Below the pieces are notes generated by a model. That model was not told the DNA's origin. It searched no databases and worked only from the letters and a program-made list of their open reading frames with translations. Positions 43,443 to 53,700 of a DNA stretch of 64,000 nt are shown piece after piece. Origin of the DNA: Latrodectus hesperus (taxonomy: Eukaryota; Arthropoda; Arachnida; Araneae; Theridiidae); assembly GCA_037975125.1 (NCBI GenBank), contig CM075860.1, positions 42,569,282-42,633,281 on the forward strand, in the 5' to 3' direction. The position numbers and the translations under genes are program-made. Each line of letters begins with the position of its first letter. The stretch's first letter is position 1.

Positions 43443-43711
43443 CTGGTAATTGAGGCCTCCAGAGACCAACACATTGCTTTGGCCTCTGCTTCAGGTAAAC
43501 GGGAGGTGTGTTGTGGTCCTCAGCACATCAATCGGCTTTATGGATCAAGCGATCGGTACATCTACTGGGTGACTCGTTAAGGGTGGAGGCCACTTCAGGG
43601 ATGTACTGTGAGCGTATAGGACCTGGCTAGCACTGGTGCAGCTGGTCTGCATCCCCTTGTTGGACTCGGTGGTGGGTTGTGCCGTCAGGTCCCGAATTTT
43701 CCATCTCTATC
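43443..43711 (+). promoter_or_regulatory. X8 truncated 5' UTR
   Basis: The later half of the leader, without terminal hairpins or pyrimidine tract. Confidence 0.78.
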
Positions 43712-44848
43712 ATGGAAACATTATTCTCTTCTCTCCCACGGGAGCATACATTGAAAAATTTAAAAGCCAAATTTTATATTGTGAAGCGGAAGGAGGGTAC
43801 ATTTGATAATGTATCCCCTTTCCTAATCCAAAAAGGTATTAGTGGCAATATCGGCGAAGTGAAGAGCATCCGGAAACTTCGTTCTGGTGATTTGATGGTA
43901 GAAGTTGCTTCAGATGCACAAGCAACTCTGATTGCTAACATGAATACGCTAGCTAACCTTGAGGTGTCCGTCCAACCTCATATGAACCTTAACATCTCAC
44001 GTGGTGTGGTATCCGCCAAGGATTTGCTAAATACGGCAACGGACGAGATCTTAGAAAATCTCATAGATCAAAAGGTCTGTGCTGTAAAACGCATCACTAT
44101 CAGACGAGATGGGCAGTTTATTAATACTAAACATCTCGTACTGACATTTGCGACGCCAGGCCTACCGCAGCATATTAAAGCTGCGTATATGCATCTATCC
44201 GTTAGGCCGTTCATTCCAAATCCTTTGCGTTGTTTCCAGTGCCAGAGATTTGGACACTCCAAAGCGGCTTGCCGGGGCAAACTGACTTGCGCTCGCTGCG
44301 CAGCAGTTGGCCACGACAGCTCGTCTTGTACTGCAAAGGAGAGGTGTGTCAACTGTAAAGGTGACCACCCCTCCTACGCTAGAAGTTGTCCTATCTGGAT
44401 ACTGGAAAAAGAGATCACAACCACTAAAGTTAAAAGTAATTGTTCATACCCTGAGGCAAGACGTGCTGTCACAGCACGTACACCTCAAGCAGGAGTTAGC
44501 TATGCATCTCTCGCCGCCAAGGTCACCAGAACAGCTGGTACACAAACCGATGCTCTTTCACTTCCATTAGTCAAATTACCCCTTACATCTGATAAAAGCC
44601 AAAAATCAACCTCTACAAATATTCAACGTAGAAAAGCTCCGATGGCTAAGTCTAAAGCCATGAAGGCCTTAAAATTAAAATCTGCAAAAGAGGGCAAAAT
44701 TAGGCCCTCTATATCCACCCGTAAAGCCTTAAACCTGGAGGCTGATGCTGTTTCCTTACATCCCTCGGACGAAGATTTATCGCTCGAGGAGATGTCGGAT
44801 GACATGCCTTCCAGCTCCGGGAAAGGAGCTTTTCAAATTGAACAATAA
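43712..44848 (+). CDS. X8 ORF1, gag-like RNA-binding protein
   Basis: An intact 378-residue protein from ATG 43712 (METLFSSLPREHT), with zinc clusters CFQCQRFGHSKAAC, CARCAAVGHDSSSC and CVNC...H...C, a Lys-rich stretch and the acidic tail. It closely follows X5 and X9. It reads NTATDE and TPGLPQ where sisters read NTPTDE and TPDLPQ. The -1 ORF2 frame overlaps the stop. Confidence 0.92.
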   Translation: METLFSSLPREHTLKNLKAKFYIVKRKEGTFDNVSPFLIQKGISGNIGEVKSIRKLRSGDLMVEVASDAQATLIANMNTLANLEVSVQPHMNLNISRGVVSAKDLLNTATDEILENLIDQKVCAVKRITIRRDGQFINTKHLVLTFATPGLPQHIKAAYMHLSVRPFIPNPLRCFQCQRFGHSKAACRGKLTCARCAAVGHDSSSCTAKERCVNCKGDHPSYARSCPIWILEKEITTTKVKSNCSYPEARRAVTARTPQAGVSYASLAAKVTRTAGTQTDALSLPLVKLPLTSDKSQKSTSTNIQRRKAPMAKSKAMKALKLKSAKEGKIRPSISTRKALNLEADAVSLHPSDEDLSLEEMSDDMPSSSGKGAFQIEQ

Positions 44849-47800
44849 CTTCCTTTGTTTCTTGGAACTGCCATGGTTTGCGTTCTCATCATGATGACAT
44901 CAAGTCCATAATTTCAGCCTACAACCCCGCATGTGTTGCACTTCAGGAAACATTCCTGAAGTCCAGCAATAACATTTCCATGCGTGGGTTTAGAAGCTTT
45001 AGAAAAGACTGTGGTGACGATGGTGCAGTGTCTGGAGGTGTTTGTATATTAACATCTAATACTTTTCCCAGCACTGCCCATCCATTGAATACTTGTCTAC
45101 AGGCTGTTGCTGTGAGAATTCACACATCATGTTTGTTGACAGTCTGTAGTTTGTATTTGCCACCACACGATGTCATCCGCCAAGAGGAACTTGATGCATT
45201 AATAGATCAGCTGCCAACACCATTTCTGTTGTTAGGTGACTTTAACGGCCATAGTTCTTTGTGGGGAAATGATGATACTAATTCTCGCGGTCGGCAGATA
45301 GAGCGTTTTATTTCAGATAATAGTCTCTGTCTGCTGAATACCGACGAGAATACATATTTCCATGTACCCACAAGAAAGTTTCATTCTCTCGATCTAGCCA
45401 TCTGTTCTCCATCTCTTCTGCCATTGTTAAATCTAATAGTAGGAAATGATCTGCATAACAGCGATCATTTTCCTCTCGTCATCTCCCAGACTGGAGGTAG
45501 TAGTGTAAGACAACGCTTACCTACTTACGTGTACAGTCGGGCAGATTGGACGTTATTTACACAATTGGCAGTTGTTGATAATGAAATGGTTATGATCGAT
45601 GATATTGATAATGCGGTATCTAAAGTCACTGAAACAATTATAAATGCAGCTGATGCATCAATACCAAAGTGTTCCTCTATACCACACAGGCGTTGCAAAC
45701 CTTGGTGGAATAATGAATGTCAAAACACCTATAAGAAACAGAGGAAGTTATGGGGGCTGTTCCGAAGATACCCCACAACGGAGAATCTTATCGCCTATAA
45801 GAGAGCAAAAGCATTAGCTCGCAGAGCTCGTCGTCGAAGTCAGAAGGAATCTTGGTCCCGCTATGTATCATTAATAACTTCTTCCACATCCAGTAAACAG
45901 TTGTGGAGAAGAGTGAAAGCAGCCAATGGAATATATAGAGAATTTTCAATTCCTATTTTGAAATCCGGAGCTGCTATATACTCTTCTCCTAAGGACATCG
46001 CTAACGTCCTTGGTGAAACCTTTGCTAGCGTCTCAAGCAACGACTCTTATAGTCCTTCGTTCCTAAGGACAAAGAGTCGTGCTGAGCGAACACCAATTCG
46101 TTTCAACCATCGACAAGCTTTGCCTTACAACTGTGAATTTCGGATGTTGGAATTGAAGAGAGCATTACAGCAGGCCCATGATACTAGCCCAGGACCAGAT
46201 GGAATCAGCTATCTAATGCTTCGCCATTTAAGTCCAGATTCCCTGTTGAACTTGCTGTTTTTGTTTAATAGGATCTGGACTGAAAACAAATTTCCATCAC
46301 TTTGGAGCGAAGCAATAGTGATTCCGATCCTTAAGGCTGGTAAGGATCCTTCTGTTCCTTCAAATTATCGACCAATAGCTCTGACGAGTTGCTTGTGTAA
46401 GACTCTCGAACGTATGGTCAACGCCCGTCTCATCTATGTCTTAGAAACAAATAAATATATTCATATCAATCAGAGTGGCTTCCGTAAAGGAAGGTCCACT
46501 CTTGATATTATTACTTACCTGGAAACCCAAATCCGCAACGCTTTTGTGCGGAGGAACCATCTGGTTTCCATTTTCTTTGACATAGAGAAGGCATATGACC
46601 GTACGTGGCGTTATGGAATTCTCCGTAGGATGTATGATTTTGGCTTTAGGGGTAATTTGCCAATATTTATAGAAAATTTTTTTATGCTCCCGTGGTTTTA
46701 AAGTTCGTATTGGTTCTGTTATGTCCAATACTTTTATTCAAGCCGAGGGTGTACCCCAAGGCTCTATTTTAAGTGTCACACTTTTTAAACTTTACATCAG
46801 TTGCATTCTTCATCAAATTTCACCTCCTGTTTATGGCACGCTTTATGTTGATGACCTGCAAATATCATGTGAGGGTTCTAACATGCGTTTAATTGAGAGA
46901 CAACTACAAACATCAGTTAATAAACTTGCTGCATGGTGTGCTGAGAATGGCCACACGCTGTCTCCTGGCAAGAGTAATTGTGTCCATTTCTGCAGGAAGA
47001 CTAGCCTACATAATGATCCCACTATCTATATAAATAATACACCTATCCCTGTTGTCAACGAGATAAAGTTTCTGGGAATAATTTTTGACCGAAAGTTGAA
47101 TTTTCTTCCGCATGTTCTTCATTTGCGGAAGAAGTGCGAGCGATCGCTTAATATCCTCAAGGTGCTTTCTAATACATCTTGGGGTGCTGATCGCACGGCA
47201 CTACTTCGTGTCTACCAGTCATTAATTTTATCTCGTATTGACTATGGGTGTTCTGTGTATGGATCTGCTAGGTCTTCCGTTTTACGCAGATTGGATACAA
47301 TACATCACTCTGCTTTGAGAATATGTTCAGGCGCATTCCGCACATCACCCGTCCAGAGTCTATATGCAATATGTCATCAACTGCCTTTAGACCTGAGACG
47401 AATGCAGCTGTCTCTCAGTTATTACGCAAAAATCATGTCTGACCCTCATCATCCATTACGTTCCATGCCTACTACACCTGCACTAATGAGGCTGTATGAC
47501 GCTCGTGCATACAGCATTCCACCTTTTCTCACACGAACAAAATCTAATCTATTACTATCTGACCTATATGATGTCCGTTTCGACAAAACGGAGTATTTTT
47601 CTCATCCACCTTGGTATGATCCACAGATTAAAATCATAAATCCTTTTGCTCGTTTTAGAAAATCAGATACAGCAACTACTGTTTTCCAGCAGATGTATGC
47701 CTCACATCGCTGTCAGTACATCACGTACACACCAGTTTTCACAGATGGATCAAAATCCGCAGGACATGTTGGTTGTGCTGTAGTTATTAAGAACAAAACT

Positions 47801-48526
47801 CTGAGCTACAGCCTCCATCCATCCTGTTCCATCTTCTCTGCTGAAGCAACTGCTTTATATCAAGCTCTTCAGCAGATGAATACAAGTGATAGCTTTAAAT
47901 ACTGTGTTTACACTGACAGTTTGAGTGTGTTGGAAGCTTTGCGGAACAGTAGTTTTGATTGTCATCCTGCTGTGTCTAGAATTTTCCGAGCATTAGATTC
48001 CCTTGCTGGCAAGGGATATGAAATAATTTTCTGCTGGATCCCAAGTCATGTAGGTCTCGATGGCAATGAGAGGGCTGATGCAGCTGCTAAATCTGCATCC
48101 GGCCCATCTCTTCCATCCATTCCTTTGTTGGATGTGAGAAGGTGTGTTAAAAAATTTATTCAAGATCTTTGGCAGGAGTCTTGGAACATGCAGGTCAATA
48201 ATAAATTGCGTGCCATATTTCCATTCATCACCTCATTAAAAGTTTTACCGATACGAAGTGCTGATGTAAGATTATCCCGCCTTCGTATCGGACACACACG
48301 TTTCACACATAGACATTTGTTTCTAAACGAATTAAATCCTTGGTGTGAAACGTGTGATGAACCATTCACTGTTTCTCATATTTTAATTTCATGTTCATAT
48401 TTTAACCAATATCGTTTACACTTTTTTAATTGTGATATTTTAACCTTATTTGATTTGCTTGGGGAACCACCCCACAGGAACCTATTTGCCTTTTTGAGGG
48501 CAATAGGTTTTATACATTTTATTTAA
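44845..48526 (+). pseudogene. X8 ORF2: endonuclease / RT / RNase H, one frameshift
   Basis: The frame is open from the ATA codon to about 46680 (WNCHG, GDFNGH, SDHFP, FFDIEKAYD). An extra T in a T-run there gives ENFFMLPWF and a stop. The other frame resumes at once and carries GVPQGS, YVDD, TDGSK, AEA, YTDS, NERADAAAK and CETCDEP to the stop at 48524-48526. A single base restores continuity, so inactivation is minimal. The frameshift lies close to the switch between 5' and 3' subfamily sequence. Confidence 0.9.
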
Positions 48527-48788
48527 TTTACATTTTTTAAATTTTAAAAGTATATATATTTTGATTTTGCTTTTATGTGTGATTTGATTTTAATATATAT
48601 GTATACAATGATTTTTGATTTTTAAAATTTTAATGTTGCTTGGGTTTTTAAAATAAATTAATAAATAAAATAAAATAATAAGAATAAATAAAAAAAATAA
48701 ATAAAATAAAACATCTACTTCTAAACTTTATTCTTGGCGCAGCATGTCCGTTTTTGGACCTTGCGCCACTAAACCCAACCAACCAACC
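48527..48788 (+). other. X8 3' UTR
   Basis: An AT-rich region with an A-rich stretch near 48660-48715, the stem-loop and three CCAA units. No gene is seen. Confidence 0.8.
48736..48767 (+). other. Family X 3' terminal stem-loop (X8)
   Basis: The stems are unchanged and the loop is GTTTTT. The base after the stem differs (ACTAAA for ATAAAA). Confidence 0.78.
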
Positions 48789-49026
48789 ATCATTAATTTT
48801 GTTATAATAAATATTCCACAGGATTGGGCCACTGACCGAACCCTGTGGACATCCTCTAGTATGTTCTTTTTCGATATATATATTATCGTGTATTATAATA
48901 AGTTTCCTATTATTAAGAAAATTATAAAAAGAGGTCAATAAATTTAATGGTAGATTTAGTTTATTTAAATTATTTCTTAGCTCAGGCCACCATAAGGTAT
49001 CGAATGCTTTTTCTATGTCAAGGCTG
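48789..49026 (-). pseudogene. Y3: fragment of a family Y reverse transcriptase
   Basis: On the minus strand this 238-bp piece codes from SLDIEKAF (motif A) to GCPQGSVSGPILW and YYNKIND (motif B). It is cut on both sides, by X8 and by the 3' terminus of Y4. It is a separate copy from Y2, whose same region is intact at about 27380-27610. Confidence 0.87.
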
Positions 49027-49050
49027 GGTTGCTCTAGACAGACTAACTGA

Positions 49051-49107
49051 GAGCACTAGGGAACCCTGATCTATACCTGAAGGTTAACAGGTCTGTTCCC
49101 TAGGCTC
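49051..49107 (-). other. Family Y 3' terminal stem (Y4)
   Basis: GAGC and CTAGGGAAC pair with GTTCCCTAG and GCTC, with one bulged A. ACCTG/CAGGT forms an inner stem. The fold matches that in Y2 although the paired bases differ. Confidence 0.82.
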
Positions 49108-49119
49108 AATTGAGCCGAC
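49108..49119 (+). repeat. Target-site duplication of X9, left copy
   Basis: AATTGAGCCGAC directly before the X9 start is repeated exactly at 54729-54740. Confidence 0.95.
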
Positions 49120-49653
49120 CCCCTCAGGGGGTTTACCTTCTTTAGGTAAACACGGGTGTCACAATCCCGAGGTACCCCAGTGATCTGTCCTCTCTCTTTC
49201 TTTTCTTCTCTCCTCTACTCTTCTGCTTTTTCTTCGTCTTCTCCCTCAGTGTGGTTGCCTCGCAAGAGGTTGAGGGCTCCCCTTGAGTAGCTTTCGCCGC
49301 TCTGTTGCTATTAGCTACTCTTGGGGACTAAATCACCCATGTGTTTGCCGTGCGTGGAGACCCGTGTCCCTGGAAAGGAGGGTCCTGGTAATTGAGGCCC
49401 CCAGAGACCAACACATTACTTTGGCCTCTGCTTCAGGTAAACGGGAGGTGTGTTGTGGTCCTCAGCACATCAATCGGCTTTATGGATCAAGCGATCGGTA
49501 CATCTACTGGGTGACTCGTTAAGGGTGGAGGCCACTTCAGGGATGTACTGTGAGCGTATAGGACCTGGCTAGCACTGGTGCAGCTGGTCTGCATCCCCTT
49601 GTTGGACTCGGTGGTGGGTGGTGCCGTCAGGTCCCGAAATTTCCATCTTTATT
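49120..49653 (+). promoter_or_regulatory. X9 5' UTR
   Basis: A 534-bp leader with three terminal hairpins at 49120-49170, a C/T tract at about 49185-49250 ending CCCTCAG, and the conserved segment to the ORF1 ATG. AGGTAAAC in the second hairpin followed by the tract and CAG resembles a small intron of about 105 nt. Confidence 0.78.
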
Positions 49654-50790
49654 ATGGAAACATTATTCTCTTCTCTCCCACGGGAGCATACATTGAAAGA
49701 ATTAAAAGCCAAATTTTATATTGTGAAGCGAAAGGAGGGTACATTTGATAATGTATCCCCTTTCCTAATCCAGAAAGGTATTTCTGGCAATATCGGCGAA
49801 GTGAAGAGCATCCGGAAGCTTCGTTCTGGTGATTTGATGATAGAAGTTGCTTCAGATGCACAAGCAACTCTGATTGGCAACATGAATAAGCTAGCTAACC
49901 TTGAGGTGTCTGTCTCTCCTCACTTGAATCTTAACTTTTCACGTGGTGTGGTATCCGCCAAGGATTTGCTAAATACGCCTACGGACGAGATCTTAGAAAA
50001 TCTTATCGATCAAAAGGTCTGTGCTGTTAAACGCATCACTGTCAGACGGGATGGGCAGGTAATTAATACTAAACATCTCGTACTGACATTTGCGACGCCA
50101 GACCTACCGCAGCATATTAAAGCGGCGTATATGCATCTATCCGTCAGGCCGTTTATACCAAATCCTTTGCGTTGTTTCCAGTGCCAGAGATTTGGTCACT
50201 CCAAAGCGACTTGCAGAGGCAAACTGACTTGCGCTCGCTGCGCAGCAGTTGGCCACGACAGTTCGTCTTGTACTGCAAAGGAGAGGTGTGTCAACTGTAA
50301 AGGTGACCACCCCTCCTACGCTAGAAGTTGTCCTATCTGGTTACTGGAGAAGGAGATCACAACCACTAAAGTTAAGAATAACGTTTCATATCCTGAGGCG
50401 AGACGAGCTGTTACAGCACGTACACCTCAAGCAGGAGTTAGCTATGCATCTGTCGCCCGCAAGGTCACCAGAACAATTAGTACGCAAACTGATGCTCTTT
50501 CACTTCCAATAGTGAAATTACCCCTTACGTCTGTACAGAGGCCAAAATCTACCTCCACATCAACTACCCGCAAAAAAGCTCCTATTGCAAGATCAAAAGG
50601 CATAAGAGCCTTAAAACTAAAATCTGCAAAGGAGGGCAATTTTAGGCCCTCCATATCCACCCGTAAAGCCTTATCCCTGGAAGCTGACGCGGTTACCTTA
50701 CATCCCTCGGACGAAGATCTTTCACTCGAGGAGATGTCAGATGACATGCCTTCCAGCTCCGGGAAAGGAGCTTTTCAAATTGAACAATAA
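49654..50790 (+). CDS. X9 ORF1, gag-like RNA-binding protein
   Basis: 378 residues from ATG 49654. The N-terminal domain is conserved in all copies. The zinc clusters are at residues 174-187 (CX2CX4HX4C), 193-206 (CX2CX4HX4C) and 212-226 (CX2CX3HX6C). A Lys/Arg-rich stretch follows from about residue 290, and the acidic tail with LEEMSDDMP is at the end. By analogy to other LINE ORF1 proteins it binds element RNA and forms the particle that enters the nucleus. The stop at 50788-50790 overlaps the -1 ORF2 frame. Confidence 0.95.
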   Translation: METLFSSLPREHTLKELKAKFYIVKRKEGTFDNVSPFLIQKGISGNIGEVKSIRKLRSGDLMIEVASDAQATLIGNMNKLANLEVSVSPHLNLNFSRGVVSAKDLLNTPTDEILENLIDQKVCAVKRITVRRDGQVINTKHLVLTFATPDLPQHIKAAYMHLSVRPFIPNPLRCFQCQRFGHSKATCRGKLTCARCAAVGHDSSSCTAKERCVNCKGDHPSYARSCPIWLLEKEITTTKVKNNVSYPEARRAVTARTPQAGVSYASVARKVTRTISTQTDALSLPIVKLPLTSVQRPKSTSTSTTRKKAPIARSKGIRALKLKSAKEGNFRPSISTRKALSLEADAVTLHPSDEDLSLEEMSDDMPSSSGKGAFQIEQ

Positions 50791-53700
50791 CTTCCTTTGT
50801 TTCTTGGAACTGCCATGGTTTGCGCTCTCATCATGATGACATCAAGTCTATAATTTCAGCCTACAACCCCGCATGTGTTGCACTTCAGGAAACTTTCCTG
50901 AAGTCGAGCAATAACTTTTCCATGCGTGGGTTTAAAAGCTTTAGAAAAGACTGTGGTGATGATGGTGCAGTGTCTGGAGGTGTTTGTATATTAACATCTA
51001 ATACTTTTCCCAGCACTGCCCATCCATTGAATACTACTCTACAGGCTGTTGCTGTAAGAATTCATACTGCATGCTTATTAACAGTCTGTAGTTTATATTT
51101 ACCACCACATGATGTCATCCGCCAAGAGGAACTCGATGCATTAACAGATCAGCTGCCAACACCATTTCTGTTGTTAGGTGACTTTAACGGCCATAGTTCT
51201 TTGTGGGGAAATGATGATACTAATTCTCGCGGTCGGCAGATAGAGCGGTTTATTTCAGATAATAGTCTCTGTCTGCTTAATACCGACGAGAAGACATATT
51301 TCCATGTACCCACAAGAACATTTCATTCTCTCGATCTAGCCATTTGTTCTCCATCTCTTCTGCCATTGTTAAATCTAATAGTAGGAAATGATCTGCATAA
51401 CAGCGATCATTTTCCTCTCGTCATCTCCCAGACTGGAGGTAGTAGTGTAAGACAACGCTTACCTACTTACGTGTACAGTCGGGCAGATTGGACGTCATTT
51501 ACACAATTGGCAGTTATTGATAATGAAATGGTTACGATCGATGATATTGATGATGCCATATATAAGGTCACCGAAGCAATATTGAATGCAGCTGATGCGT
51601 CAATTCCTAAGAGTTCCTTTACAACACACAGGCGTTGCAAACCTTGGTGGAACAAAGAATGCCAACAAACTTATAGAAGACAAAGGAAGTTATGGGGGTT
51701 ATTTCGGAGGTACCCCACAACGGAGAATCTTATCGCCTTCAAGAGAGCAAAAGCATTAGCTCGCAGAGCTCGTCGTCGAAGTCAGAAGGAATCCTGGTCT
51801 CGCTATGTATCCTCAATTACTTCTTCCACATCCAGTAAACAGTTGTGGAGAAGAGTGAAAGCAGCCAATGGAATATATAGAGAATTTTCCATTCCTATTT
51901 TGAAATCCGGAGCTGCTATATACTCTTCTCCTAAGGACATCGCTAATGTCCTTGGTGAAACCTTTGCTAGCGTCTCAAGCAACGACTCTTATAGTCCTTC
52001 GTTTTTAAGGACAAAGAGTCGTGCTGAGCGAACACCAATTCGTTTCAACCATCGACAAGCTTTGCCTTACAACTGTGAATTTCGGATGTTGGAATTGAAG
52101 AGAGCATTACAGCAGGCCCATGATACTAGCCCAGGACCAGATGGAATCAGCTATCAAATGCTTCGTCATTTAAGTCCAGATTCCCTGTTGAACTTACTTT
52201 ACCTGTTCAATAGGATCTGGACTGAAAATAAATTTCCATCACTTTGGAGCGAAGCAGTAGTGATTCCGATCCTTAAGGCTGGTAAGGATCCTTCTGTTCC
52301 TTCAAATTATCGACCAATAGCTCTGACGAGTTGCTTGTGTAAGACTCTCGAACGTATGGTCAACGCCCGTCTCGTATATGTCTTAGGAAAAAATAAATGT
52401 ATACATATTAATCAGAGTGGCTTCCGTAAAGGGAGATCCACTCTTGATAATATCACATATTTGGAGACCCAAATCCGCAATGCTTTTGTGCGGAGGAACC
52501 ATCTGGTCTCCATTTTCTTTGACATCGAGAAGGCATACGACCGTACATGGCGATATGGAATTCTCCGTAGGATGTATGATTTTGGCTTTAGGGGTAATTT
52601 GCCGATATTTATACAAAACTTTTTACGCTCCCGTGGTTTTAAAGTTCGTATTGGTACGTCTTTGTCCAATACTTTTAACCAACCTGAAGGTGTTCCTCAG
52701 GGAAGTATTTTAAGTGTCACCCTTTTTAATCTTCATATTAGTTGCATACTTCATCAACTTTCACCTTCTGTGCATGGTACTCTGTATGTTGATGACCTGC
52801 AAATATCTTGTGAAGGGTCTAACATGAATTTAATTGAGAGACAATTACAAACATCTGTTAATAAAATTGCTGCATGGTGTGCTGAGAATGGCCATACACT
52901 ATCTCCTAGCAAGAGCAATTGTGTCCATTTCTGCAAGAAGACTAGCCTCCACAATGATCCCGTCATTTGTATAAACAACACACCTATACCAGTAGTCAAT
53001 GAGGTAAAATTCCTCGGAGTGATATTTGACCGTAAACTAACCTTTCTTCCGCATATATTATATCTGCGGAAGAAGTGCGAGCGATCGCTCAATATCCTCA
53101 AGGTGCTTTCAAACACATCTTGGGGTGCTGATCGCACGTCACTCCTCCGAGTTTACCAATCACTTATTTTATCCCGCATAGACTACGGTTGTGTTGTTTA
53201 CGGATCTGCTAGGTCTTCTGTTTTACGCAGACTGGACACCGTCCATCATTCTGCTCTGAGAATATGTTCAGGCGCATTCCGCACATCACCCGTCCAGAGT
53301 CTTTATGCAATATGCCAACAATTGCCTTTAGACCTGCGACGAATGCAGCAGTCTCTCAATTATTATACTAAGATCATGTCGACCCTTGATCATCCATTAC
53401 GTTCTATGGTTCCTAGTGCCTCTTTAAAAAGACTTTATGATGCTCGACCATTGAGCATCCAACCTTTTCTCACAAGAGCCAAATCACATCTCTGGCTCAC
53501 AGACCTATGTGATGTTCGGATAGAGTCAATTGATCAATTTCTCTATCCACCTTGGTATGAACCAACAAATACCTTTATGAATACCTTTGCTCAGTTCAAA
53601 AAATCCGACACAACACCTATTGTTTTTCAACAGCTATACTTTTCTCATCGCTGTCAGTATCAATCATATAAACCTGTATTCACAGATGGTTCTAAAACAG

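Larger units (their letters stand above)
43443..48788 (+). mobile_element. X8: family X LINE truncated in the 5' UTR
   Basis: X8 starts at CTGGTAATTGAGG of the leader, about 265 bp after the normal 5' end, directly behind the X6 tail. It ends with a stem-loop and three CCAA units, then family Y sequence (Y3). No duplication can be matched because X6 lies on the left. Its 5' half resembles X5/X6/X9, and its 3' half from about 46700 is the X4 subfamily. Confidence 0.9.
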
